Shown here: positions 1-6,975 of the stretch, piece after piece
Position numbering within the stretch: position 1 is the first letter of the stretch
Layout of the letters: each line of letters begins with the position of its first letter
NCBI GenBank assembly: GCA_025350945.1
Contig: JANXWW010000326.1
Span: forward strand, 1 to 9,855
Length of the DNA: 9,855 nucleotides
DNA from: Burkholderiales bacterium
Lineage (GTDB): Bacteria > Pseudomonadota > Gammaproteobacteria > Burkholderiales > Usitatibacteraceae
Direction of reading: 5' to 3'
Position numbers and translations under genes: made by a program
Notes under the pieces: generated by a model
What the model saw: only the letters and a program-made list of their open reading frames with translations
The model's database searches: none
What the model was told of the DNA's origin: nothing

Positions 1-1034
1 GCGCGCGCCAACAAAACCGGATCGTCCGCATTCAGCACCAGCGTGCCCGCTTCACCAAGCGTTCGCGCCACGGTTAATTTTACATCCGCCAAATCATCCA
101 GATTATCAATCCCATATTCGCCGAAATGATCCGCGCTGATATTGGTGATCACGGCCACATCCGCGTATTCGGTCGCTAAGCCCCGTCGCAAAATCCCACC
201 GCGCGCCGTCTCCAGCACGGCGGCTTCTACGGAGGAATCGCGCAGCACCAATCGCGCACCCGCCGGGCCCGAAAAATCACCGCCATCCATTTCGCGGCCA
301 TCAATCATCACGCCTTCGGTGGATGAATAGCCTGTGCGTTTACCGCTCGTTTTCAAAATCGCCGCGAGTAATCGCACTACCGTCGTCTTGCCGTTTGAGC
401 CCGTGACAAGTGCTGTGGGAATGTTGTGCAGCGCTGGCCATGATACGTTTTCTATTGCGGGTAATTCAGCCAACGGCCAAGTCTGCGAGCCAATGCCCGC
501 GCCGATGGAGACATAATCATCGTCAACCATAATCGGCAATTCATGCGCATGTGCCGACGCGCGCAAAGACGCAAGAGCAGGATTATTTTCTGCTGCCGCG
601 CGCGCTTTGAACACAGCGACGACGTTCGCAAAATCGGCCCCAAATTTATGCACTTGATCAAACGGCACTCCGTTCGCATCAACGCGATTTGCAGCTGCAA
701 CAGATGAAAAAATTCCACTCGCCTCTTCCCATGCCCACTCGTTAATTTCCGTGGCGGTAAAGAGCTGATCGGGCGGTGCCGCGAAGGCGAGCAGGGTGCC
801 GCTGGCGTGGCGCTGCACGACGGGTTGAGGCGTATCCCAACCAAGTGCTGAGCAAACTGAAATCACCTCCGCGCGCCAGCGTTCATGTGCGGCTGCATCG
901 CACGCAGTAAAGCCCAATGCTGTGGTTTCAAGCGCCAGCACCGCGCCAGTGCGAGCGAAATAGCGATTAGGGCCAGTCAAGCGGCGTGAATCGGCGAAGG
1001 AGGTGTTGGGTTCGTGGGTATTTAAGTCGGACAA
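1..1034 (-). CDS. Mur ligase family protein, cyanophycin-synthetase-like (partial, C-terminus outside window)
   Basis: An open frame runs without a stop from about 1034 to the left edge (344 codons seen). It carries an ATP-binding P-loop TGSNGKTT at residues ~211-218, then ETARGGILRRGL (~275-286) and TNISADHFGEYG (~297-308), followed by LNADD. This order is that of the Mur-ligase half of cyanophycin synthetase, which joins amino acids to a peptide through an acyl-phosphate. The N-terminus has DSRRLTGPN (~15-23), recalling the RGPN motif at the start of cyanophycin synthetases. Only ~185 residues separate that motif from the P-loop, and no ATP-grasp domain is recognisable there. The start is uncertain: the frame opens after a stop at 1062-1064 and has no ATG, so TTG at 1034 (MSDLNTHEPN) is my choice, without a clear Shine-Dalgarno. 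It is probably a cytoplasmic amide ligase; the substrate is unknown. Confidence 0.85.
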   Translation of the reverse strand, partial: MSDLNTHEPNTSFADSRRLTGPNRYFARTGAVLALETTALGFTACDAAAHERWRAEVISVCSALGWDTPQPVVQRHASGTLLAFAAPPDQLFTATEINEWAWEEASGIFSSVAAANRVDANGVPFDQVHKFGADFANVVAVFKARAAAENNPALASLRASAHAHELPIMVDDDYVSIGAGIGSQTWPLAELPAIENVSWPALHNIPTALVTGSNGKTTVVRLLAAILKTSGKRTGYSSTEGVMIDGREMDGGDFSGPAGARLVLRDSSVEAAVLETARGGILRRGLATEYADVAVITNISADHFGEYGIDNLDDLADVKLTVARTLGEAGTLVLNADDPVLLAR

Positions 1035-1074
1035 AATTTGGACGCAGACAAGAGGTGGGAGTTAATACTGGAAT

Positions 1075-1103
1075 AAATAAATGAAGTCGCGACTTTAACT
1101 CAA
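1075..1103 (-). promoter_or_regulatory. Candidate promoter of the Mur ligase gene with a palindrome in the spacer
   Basis: Read on the minus strand, TTGAGT (1103-1098) lies 17 bp from TTATTT (1080-1075). This would start transcription roughly 30-35 nt before the proposed TTG codon at 1034. The spacer contains the perfect 12-bp palindrome AAGTCGCGACTT (1084-1095), which could bind a dimeric regulator. The -10 match is only moderate, so this is a suggestion from position and pattern. Confidence 0.35.
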
Positions 1104-1163
1104 CTGCGAGTGGAAGGGGGCTCTTTAAAACAGGCACTATGAATCTGGTATTTTCACAGAAAC

Positions 1164-1268
1164 ATGGAGATCGAAATGCCTGGAACCCTGAAACGTCAAT
1201 TCACGTATAAATACCGCACCGACGCCGTCAAACTGGTCACGGAGCAATGCGTTACAGGCAGTGTCTAG
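1164..1268 (+). pseudogene. Remnant of an IS3-type transposase OrfA (N-terminal fragment)
   Basis: A 34-codon frame starts at ATG 1164 (or 1176) and stops at TAG 1266-1268. It includes FTYKYRTDAVKLVTEQ, which matches the opening of IS3-family OrfA proteins (typically F-x-x-E-F-K/R-x-x-A-V-K-L-V). Normal OrfA proteins are about 90-110 residues and continue with a helix-turn-helix; here it ends before that, and no OrfB or integrase core is nearby. I could not place inverted-repeat ends. The fragment lies in the 290-bp stretch 1035-1324, which otherwise holds only a candidate promoter and no recognisable gene. It is probably the scar of an old insertion and subsequent deletion. Confidence 0.55.
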
Positions 1269-1324
1269 ATACCACTTGGAATTTCATACTGGCCGTCACG
1301 GAGTCGTTATTGCCACTTGGGGAA

Positions 1325-2320
1325 TTAACCAGCAGCGCGCCTTGCCTTTGGAGGCGACACCATCGCGCCATGCCTTGGCGAGCGTTGGTCAATGAGCATT
1401 TCCACCCACCGCGAGATAGTGGCAATTGACGAAGAATCTTTGGTGGACGTGTATTTCAGGTCAAAATCTGCGCTTACAGGGTCGTGAATTAGCGTAAGGT
1501 CAGGGGCTATTCCGTTTATTTGCTGCCTGCATTGGTAATCCAGCGATATATCGTGGAGACGCTCGCTTGAGAGTTGGCCACCATTCATCAGCTCCTGATA
1601 AAAGTGCAGCCAATGATTGCTGATCTTCATTGATTTATCCACGCTGCCATTTTCGAGCCAGCGTGACCATACGCCGATCAGCGCTTTGCTCACCATTTGT
1701 GATTCTGAGCGAACCGGAAAATGCGCCAAAGAAATACCACGAAACGCGACATGCGAGACAGGACGCTGAACTGCGCCTTGCCCGCGCAGTACGGCGTGGT
1801 TACCATCGGCGATAGTCAGACTGATGTCGTCAGCAAAACGCTTACAAAGTGTTACTTTGCAAACAGCGCTTCCTTCTTTTGCAGAGCGATGCTGAATACG
1901 CTTGATCACATTACGTTCGGTGCTGATGTCATTGGGTGTGGGAACATAAGATTCCCACTTCAGCGCAGCCGTAGCGCCAACCGGAATGGCGCTGATTGCC
2001 TCGTCCAGATAAGCCCGTGAGGGGGATTTGATAAATTCATCCGCATCGAGCAAAAACAAAAAATCCGCTTGCCTGGCCGATAGCACATCACGCGCAACTT
2101 TATTCATCCAGTCAGATTTATTAAAGCCAAGTTCATTGTTGTGCTCAATCACCAGCGGCAACCCCTCCGCTTTTAGCTGCGCAACAATCCGTGGCGTGTC
2201 GTCGAGCGGGGAATGCAACACGATAATTATCTCGTCCAAAAATTTAAGGTTATAGCGCACAAACGATTCGATGATATCGGCCTCGTTTCGTACCATTGCC
2301 AATCCCGCTATTTTTCGCAT
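1325..2320 (-). CDS. Glycosyltransferase family 2 protein (GT-A fold, Glyco_tranf_2_4-like)
   Basis: The 331-residue protein opens with IAGLAMVRNEADIIESFVRY, the typical beginning of this family, in which the MVRNE stretch binds the nucleotide. Residues ~90-96 are LLDADEF, the DxD-type metal and nucleotide-sugar site. The family transfers sugars from nucleotide donors to surface glycans or related acceptors; the acceptor here cannot be told. No membrane segment or signal peptide is visible, so it is probably cytoplasmic or loosely membrane-associated. The ATG at 2320 is preceded by AGGCGGA at suitable spacing. The last ~25 residues (RSPRHGAMVSPPKARRAAG at the end) are basic and low in family character. 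Since the IS3 remnant ends 57 bp beyond the stop, the original C-terminus may have been replaced by insertion or deletion. It appears to be a lone gene, with no other glycan genes adjacent. Confidence 0.85.
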   Translation of the reverse strand: MRKIAGLAMVRNEADIIESFVRYNLKFLDEIIIVLHSPLDDTPRIVAQLKAEGLPLVIEHNNELGFNKSDWMNKVARDVLSARQADFLFLLDADEFIKSPSRAYLDEAISAIPVGATAALKWESYVPTPNDISTERNVIKRIQHRSAKEGSAVCKVTLCKRFADDISLTIADGNHAVLRGQGAVQRPVSHVAFRGISLAHFPVRSESQMVSKALIGVWSRWLENGSVDKSMKISNHWLHFYQELMNGGQLSSERLHDISLDYQCRQQINGIAPDLTLIHDPVSADFDLKYTSTKDSSSIATISRWVEMLIDQRSPRHGAMVSPPKARRAAG

Positions 2321-2469
2321 TTGTTCCGCCTATACATAATCAAAGACTCCCATTGCAATCGTCTTAAGTATGAGGTGGAGATTTTGCAAAAATTCACAAA
2401 GCTGCTTCTGATTTGTAACGGCCAGTAACCAGTGGCGAGTTTGAGTTTGTCGCCAATCCGCAATCCAAT

Positions 2470-2499
2470 TTGCGAGACGGGCACCGGATACGTTAAACT
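2470..2499 (+). promoter_or_regulatory. Promoter of tRNA-Val
   Basis: TTGCGA (2470-2475) and TAAACT (2494-2499) are separated by 18 bp and place transcription start a few bases before the mature tRNA 5' end at 2509. The position fits a stable-RNA promoter with a very short leader. Confidence 0.55.
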
Positions 2500-2508
2500 A
2501 TGTTTTGC

Positions 2509-2585
2509 AGGCACGTAGCTCAGCTGGTTAGAGCACCACCTTGACATGGTGGGGGTCGTTGGTTCGAGTCCAATCGTGCCTACCA
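2509..2585 (+). tRNA. tRNA-Val (anticodon GAC)
   Basis: A complete 77-nt cloverleaf can be drawn. The acceptor stem AGGCACG pairs with CGUGCCU, followed by UA at positions 8-9. The D-arm is GCUC..GAGC. The anticodon stem CCACC/GGUGG encloses loop UUGACAU with anticodon GAC. The T-arm is GUUGG-UUCGAGU-CCAAU. The discriminator is A, and the CCA end is encoded at 2583-2585. GAC reads GUC and GUU valine codons. The gene has its own promoter and a hairpin terminator 8 nt downstream. No integrase or direct repeat of its 3' end was noticed, so there is no sign that it serves as an attachment site. Confidence 0.97.
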
Positions 2586-2592
2586 AAATGTT

Positions 2593-2625
2593 AAAAAGCA
2601 CCCAATTGGGTGCTTTTTGTTTTTG
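2593..2625. terminator. Bidirectional intrinsic terminator between tRNA-Val and the convergent operon
   Basis: The perfect palindrome AAAAAGCACCCAATTGGGTGCTTTTT (2593-2618, shown as two arms AAAAAGCACCCAA and TTGGGTGCTTTTT) forms a GC-rich stem flanked by A and T runs. Downstream of the tRNA it ends in TTTTTGTTTTT. Read on the other strand it lies 15 bp after the hydantoinase stop and again ends in TTTTT, so it can stop both convergent transcripts. Confidence 0.88.
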
Positions 2626-2640
2626 TGGCGCTCGTCGCTG

Positions 2641-4122
2641 TCAGCAAGGCCGTTTCAAATATTGCCCTATCGCTGACCCAACAATTTTCCCATCGGCAAA
2701 TACGGTATGTCCGCGCAAGATGGTGCGCGTCACTTTGGCGCTCATTTCCAACCCTTCGAACGGCGTATAGCCTTGTTGGGAGGGTGAGTCCTTGGCGTGG
2801 ATCGTCCAGCTTCTATCGGGGTCGACCAAGGCGATGTCGGCATCACGCCCTACTGCGATACGGCCTTTGCCAGGCAGGCCGTAGCGGCGCGCGGGATTGG
2901 TACTGGTAAGAGCGGCGATGCGGCTCATCGATAGGCCACGCTTTTTGCCTTCGGTGATTAACGCGGGCAGTAAATATTCTGTGCCGCCGAAGCCCGATTT
3001 CGCCAGGAAAATACTGTGGCCGTGTTGCCCGCAATGCAGCTTGTACTCGGTGCGGCAGCAGGCATGATCCGAAACAATCCAATCAATAGAGCCATCCAGC
3101 ACGCGTTCCCACAAATATTCCACATCTTCTCTGGGCCGAATTGGTGGATTCACTTTCGCAAACGCGGCTGCTTTGCTGTCAACATCCAGCACCAAATGAC
3201 CGATCGTGACTTCGCGACCAAAATTGATGTGCGGGAAAACGTGCTGCATTTGCATCGCCGCTTCGACTGCTTTGCGCGATGTTAAGTGCAGCAGATTGAT
3301 GTTGGGTAATGCGGTTTCATTTGCCAGATACGATGCAATGAAAATCGCCAAACCTTCGGAGTGAGGAGGGCGTGCGGCGCTGTAAGCTTTTAGGCCTTCC
3401 AGCTTGCCTTCGCGCTCAACGATGTTGGTGTAAGCGCGCATGATCTCGGCCGTTTCGCAATGCAATCCCAGCGAAATAGAATCGGCCAAATGCGGAAAGC
3501 GTTCGCGCGCGCGTTGCACAGCGCGCATGATGAATTCAAAATGCGCAAAGTCGTAGCGATCATCAGGGCCAGTCATCAAAAATTTGCTTTGATCATTGGA
3601 CGCGCCATGCAAACCATGACCGCCATAGAACATGAAAATCTTAAAACTGGTCACACCGAACTTCTCGATGCATTCGTCAATTTCATCAATATGCGATGAC
3701 ATGATTGGTGCCAGGTGATAGGCGTAATCCACATGAAAGCGCCCCGCCGATTTTTCCAATACTTCTGGAAAAAATTCCGAATACGGTCCCGATTTATTCA
3801 AATAGTACTGCCCGGTGCGCATGTAGTTAAGGCTGGCGGTAACACCGCCCATCGCCGCCGCTTGGCTTTCACTCACGGCATCGTCTTCCAGTGCGGAATA
3901 AATGCCGGTGTGCATATGCGCATCCACCACGCCGGGGAACGCAAGCTGGCCGCGCGCGTCGAGAATTTCTTTTGCCTCGCCGGCATCAATAGTTGCTGCA
4001 ATTACGGCAATTTTTCCATCGCGAATCGCGATATCGCGTGATGGTTGCGTATCTGATTCTGCGTCAACCAGTTTGGCGTTTTTAATAATCAGATCGTAGC
4101 GAGGTTTTTGAGATTGAACCAT
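2641..4122 (-). CDS. Hydantoinase / dihydropyrimidinase-family amidohydrolase
   Basis: The 493-residue protein belongs to the cyclic amidohydrolase family (hydantoinase, dihydropyrimidinase, allantoinase), whose members open cyclic amide or ureide rings with a two-metal centre. All expected ligands are present: DAHMH (H69, H71), SFKIF (K161, the lysine that is carbamylated), LHCE (H221), LLHLTS (H279) and SDH (D352). Y166 in FMFYGG matches the substrate-binding tyrosine, and NPPIR (325-329) is typical. The C-terminal GKGRIAVGRDADIALVDPD closes the beta-sandwich domain. An unusual Cys/His-rich stretch follows the metal Asp (C355, C356, H363, C364, H367, H369). I chose ATG 4122 (MVQSQKPRYDL); a longer frame to 4221 would overlap the aldehyde dehydrogenase and adds non-family sequence. 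It is last in the operon, 46 bp after the preceding gene, and cytoplasmic. The exact substrate is not readable. Confidence 0.9.
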   Translation of the reverse strand: MVQSQKPRYDLIIKNAKLVDAESDTQPSRDIAIRDGKIAVIAATIDAGEAKEILDARGQLAFPGVVDAHMHTGIYSALEDDAVSESQAAAMGGVTASLNYMRTGQYYLNKSGPYSEFFPEVLEKSAGRFHVDYAYHLAPIMSSHIDEIDECIEKFGVTSFKIFMFYGGHGLHGASNDQSKFLMTGPDDRYDFAHFEFIMRAVQRARERFPHLADSISLGLHCETAEIMRAYTNIVEREGKLEGLKAYSAARPPHSEGLAIFIASYLANETALPNINLLHLTSRKAVEAAMQMQHVFPHINFGREVTIGHLVLDVDSKAAAFAKVNPPIRPREDVEYLWERVLDGSIDWIVSDHACCRTEYKLHCGQHGHSIFLAKSGFGGTEYLLPALITEGKKRGLSMSRIAALTSTNPARRYGLPGKGRIAVGRDADIALVDPDRSWTIHAKDSPSQQGYTPFEGLEMSAKVTRTILRGHTVFADGKIVGSAIGQYLKRPC

Positions 4123-4168
4123 GTGAGAATTTTCTTTCAAATTTTTACAGCGAAAATTTAGTGCTGGA

Positions 4169-5602
4169 TCAGGGCCGCGCTTGAAACCACCAGGGATCAT
4201 TTGAAAGTGACGGGTTCTCAATCAAAATCCGTCGCCGCCGAAATCGTGCAATCGACGAATCACCCATGCGCGATGCGCCCAGGCCTGAATGTTTGAAGGC
4301 CTGTTTTTCGCCATCGTGAACGATTGCGGTGAGCGCAGCATCGTTGATGCTGATCGCGCCACAGTCCATAAGCCGGGCCACTGCATCCGCCGTTTCGCGG
4401 GGGCCAAACACCGCGCCGGATAAACCAAATTCTGTGCTGTTGGCAATCTGCAATGCATGTTCCTGACCACGACATGCCATAACAGGCAACACCGGCCCGA
4501 AAGTTTCGTCAGTCATAATTTTCATGTCGGCGGTAACATTGGTGAGCACGGTTGGTTTGCACCACAGCCCGCCACCGAAATTCTCAATTTTTCCGCCAGA
4601 AAGTGCAGTGGCACCTTTGGTAAAAGCATCGTCTAATTGTTTGGAAATTGTTTCCGCCTGGCGTTCGGCAATCATTGGGCCAATCACGCCATCGTCGAGC
4701 GACGGATAGGCGAGTTCCAGCGCATTGGCCTCTGCTGCAAGCGCCTCTGAAAACGATTTAAAAATTGGCGCTTCAACCAGCACGCGCTCAATCGACAAAC
4801 ACGATTGCCCCGCATTAGCGAGCCCACCCCAGGCAATGGCGCGCGCAGTACGTGCAATATCAACGCCATCCAAAACAATTGCGGCGTCCTTGCCGCCGAG
4901 CTCTAGAAACGCAGGGATCAAGCGCTCTGCACAATGCCGCGCAATCACGCGGCCCGTGGCGACACTGCCGGTAAAACAGACTGCATCCGCCACATCAATC
5001 ATCGCCGCACCCGTAGCGGCACCACCGGCGACGATGTGCAACACATTGGCAAGCTCTGGTACGCAGGCAATCGTGCGCCGCAGGGGCTCAATAAATCGCG
5101 GCGTTACTTCACTTGGTTTGACAATCACGGTGCAGCCCGCCGCCAGTGCAGGCACCGCGTCAATTAACGCCAACAACATCGGAAAATTCCACGGGCTGAT
5201 CACTGCGATCAAGCCCAGTGGTGTGCTGGCTGCCGTCAGTTTCATCGGCCTTACAATACTGTCGCGGCTTGGTGCTTCGGTGAGTAACATGGGCGCACGC
5301 TCCGCCCAACGCGCAATATTGCCGATGGCCGAATCAAATTCCATAATTGATTCACGCTTGCGGCCGGTGTCAACAATGAGCGCATCAATCAAATTTGTCC
5401 GTTCTGCCAACAGCGCGTCTTTCCATCTTGCCAGTACCGTCGCGCGCGCGTCGGCACCTGCTGCTTCCCACTCAAGCGCATGGCCGCGCAGGCGTGTTGC
5501 AACACCGCTTAATTCTTCAGGCGCCGTAATCGCAAGCTCATAGTCGTAAGCACCAGTGCGCGGATTACGAATCTTCAATATATGGGTCATGTGTTGGTTC
5601 AC
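4169..5602 (-). CDS. NAD(P)-dependent aldehyde dehydrogenase family protein
   Basis: This is a 477-residue aldehyde dehydrogenase, normal length for the superfamily, oxidising an aldehyde (or semialdehyde) to the acid with NAD(P)+. All key residues are visible: PWNF with N139, VKPSE with K162 for cofactor binding, FTGSVATG (210-217) of the Rossmann loop, the general base E234 in LELGG, the nucleophile C268 in GQSC, and E366/F368 in DETFGP. The GTG start at 5602 overlaps the upstream stop (GTGA), implying translational coupling. An alternative ATG at 5590 (MTHILKIRNPRTG) is equally possible and begins closer to the conserved region. Neither has a strong Shine-Dalgarno. It sits between a C-N hydrolase homologue and a hydantoinase, which suits oxidation of a semialdehyde from a nitrogen-containing compound, but the substrate is inferred from context only. 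Confidence 0.92.
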   Translation of the reverse strand: MNQHMTHILKIRNPRTGAYDYELAITAPEELSGVATRLRGHALEWEAAGADARATVLARWKDALLAERTNLIDALIVDTGRKRESIMEFDSAIGNIARWAERAPMLLTEAPSRDSIVRPMKLTAASTPLGLIAVISPWNFPMLLALIDAVPALAAGCTVIVKPSEVTPRFIEPLRRTIACVPELANVLHIVAGGAATGAAMIDVADAVCFTGSVATGRVIARHCAERLIPAFLELGGKDAAIVLDGVDIARTARAIAWGGLANAGQSCLSIERVLVEAPIFKSFSEALAAEANALELAYPSLDDGVIGPMIAERQAETISKQLDDAFTKGATALSGGKIENFGGGLWCKPTVLTNVTADMKIMTDETFGPVLPVMACRGQEHALQIANSTEFGLSGAVFGPRETADAVARLMDCGAISINDAALTAIVHDGEKQAFKHSGLGASRMGDSSIARFRRRRILIENPSLSNDPWWFQARP

Positions 5603-6630
5603 ACGCCAGTCCGTTTTTTTAGGTTGGCGATGCCTTGCATGATGGCCGCTTTAAATCCTTCGCGCGACGGTTTTGCTGCGTGTAAAACATTCGGCGGATA
5701 CACGCTCGACTGATAGGTGCTCGCGAATGGCTCTGTGCGAAGTCGCGCCAAATAATTATCCATACCAATGCGGCTGCGCAGACGGCGAACTTTGACGGGA
5801 TCAATTTCGGCGCATGCCACCATGGATTCACCCGTGCTGGCCTCCGCCAGAACACGGCCTTCGGTGTCAATAATTTGCGAGCCGCCATCGGTGGAGGCCG
5901 AGGGAATATCCGCACCGAAAATGCCTGCGCTGTTGGCTGATACAACATACGCCAAATTCTCAATCGCGCGAGCGCGCTTGGCAATGCCTTTTTTGGTCGC
6001 CATCGGGCTGCCGGTCTCACTACTGGAATGTAGAAATATTTCCGCACCGCGCAGCGCCAATGCACGCGCGACTTCAGGGAATAAAATTTCTTCCGATGCA
6101 ATGCAGGCCAATTTGCCTAACGGTGTATCGGCCACCGGGAACGCAGCTTCTACGCCATACGTTTCTACAAACCGATCCCACACATCATGCGGCGTCGCCG
6201 TATACATCGAAATCAATCGGCGATAGGCGAGAATGCGTTCACCCGAATCGTTGATAATGAAACTGATTTGGAACGAGAGATCCGGAAATTCTGGATCGAT
6301 CTCATAGGCATTACCGGATAAATACACGCCATTCTGTTTAGCCACTTCGCCGAGCGCGACATATTCCGGGCCATTTGCATGCAGACACGCGCGCGCAGCC
6401 CACGTCGGTAAATCAGGCCCAATCGGAAAGCTTGTCAAAAAATATTCGGGCAACACGACGAGTTTTAAATCATCGCCAACGAATGCCTTGCTCGCAGCGA
6501 TCTGGCGATGAATACGCGCAATGGTGGCCATCATTTGCGCGCGACACAAAACTGGATCTGCGATGCTGTTAATAGCATCACAGCGCGTTTGCAGTGCCAA
6601 TGCACGATAGGGGTCAAATAAATTTACCAT
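5599..6630 (-). CDS. Nitrilase-superfamily (carbon-nitrogen hydrolase fold) protein with altered catalytic residues
   Basis: The 343-residue protein has the length and landmarks of the nitrilase/amidase superfamily (alpha-beta-beta-alpha sandwich). LVVLPEYFLTSFPIG contains the glutamate (E62). The motif-2 region reads ILAYRRLISMY, and the motif-3 region reads GKLACIASEEILFPEVARAL followed by RGAEIFLHSSS. Aligned on the FPE and AYR landmarks, the usual catalytic lysine is R138 and the usual catalytic cysteine is S179; the nearest Cys is C176, three residues early. Active members cleave amides, nitriles or N-carbamoyl compounds through a Cys thioester. This one may do different chemistry, be a binding protein, or be inactive. 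The ATG at 6630 follows the upstream stop by 11 bp, with AGG about 9 nt before it. It is co-transcribed with an aldehyde dehydrogenase and a hydantoinase. Confidence 0.85.
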   Translation of the reverse strand: MVNLFDPYRALALQTRCDAINSIADPVLCRAQMMATIARIHRQIAASKAFVGDDLKLVVLPEYFLTSFPIGPDLPTWAARACLHANGPEYVALGEVAKQNGVYLSGNAYEIDPEFPDLSFQISFIINDSGERILAYRRLISMYTATPHDVWDRFVETYGVEAAFPVADTPLGKLACIASEEILFPEVARALALRGAEIFLHSSSETGSPMATKKGIAKRARAIENLAYVVSANSAGIFGADIPSASTDGGSQIIDTEGRVLAEASTGESMVACAEIDPVKVRRLRSRIGMDNYLARLRTEPFASTYQSSVYPPNVLHAAKPSREGFKAAIMQGIANLKKRTGV

Positions 6631-6641
6631 GAGTTTGCCTG

Positions 6642-6974
6642 CTAATTTTCGTTAACGGTCTGCGGCGCAATGCCATCCACCAGCACCACGCGTGCATCGC
6701 AAATACCTTCACGCAGCTTGCGAATTTGCGCATATTCGGGCGAATGCCAGTAAACCAGCGCTGCCTCTCGCGACGGCCATTCGGAAATGACCGATTGTCC
6801 TTCCGGCCATTCGCCCTCCAGAGTTTCGCGTGCGCCGCCGAGCACCAAATACTTTCCGCCGAATTGCTTTACCAGCGCAGCATTGGCGCGCCCATATTCT
6901 CCGAAACGTTCGCGGTCAAAGATGTTGGCGTTGACGATCATGTAAACAGGAAAGGGAGAAGCAGGAGAGCTCAT
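6642..6974 (-). CDS. DUF1330 family protein
   Basis: This 110-residue protein has the DUF1330 pattern: PVYMIVNANIFDRERFGEY at the start, then a central GGKYLVLGG and LEGEWPEG, and finally SEWPSREAALVYWHSPEY. The family has a ferredoxin-like dimeric alpha+beta barrel. Its members are small cytoplasmic proteins of largely unknown role, often found beside catabolic oxidoreductases and hydrolases. The ATG at 6974 lies one base after the stop of the crotonase gene (TGA-T-ATG), so the two are probably translationally coupled. It could be a small isomerase, lyase or accessory subunit acting on an operon intermediate; the sequence alone does not say. Confidence 0.88.
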   Translation of the reverse strand: MSSPASPFPVYMIVNANIFDRERFGEYGRANAALVKQFGGKYLVLGGARETLEGEWPEGQSVISEWPSREAALVYWHSPEYAQIRKLREGICDARVVLVDGIAPQTVNEN

Positions 6975-6975
6975 A

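Noticed and set aside
452..844. Minus-strand frame of 130 codons
   Set aside because: It lies in another frame of the Mur ligase gene, whose own frame is open throughout and carries clear family motifs.
1027..1037. Half-site TTGTCCG on the minus strand at the Mur ligase start, like half of the 7986-7997 palindrome
   Set aside because: It is only a 7-base match without the second half; chance is sufficient.
1247..1429. Plus-strand frame of 60 codons beside the IS3 remnant
   Set aside because: I looked for a frame-shifted continuation of the transposase and found no helix-turn-helix or other IS3 motif; part of it is antisense to the glycosyltransferase end.
2308..2601. Minus-strand frame of 97 codons across the tRNA-Val gene
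   Set aside because: It includes GTIGLEPTTPTMSRWCSNQLSYVP, the familiar spurious translation of the antisense of a tRNA; it is not a gene.
4725..5543. Long plus-strand frame of 272 codons
   Set aside because: It is antisense to the aldehyde dehydrogenase; its Ala/Ser-rich composition is the usual shadow of GC-biased codon use and it has no recognisable domain.
5768..6226. Plus-strand frame of 152 codons
   Set aside because: It is antisense to the nitrilase-like gene, with no motif, no ribosome-binding site and no neighbours on that strand.
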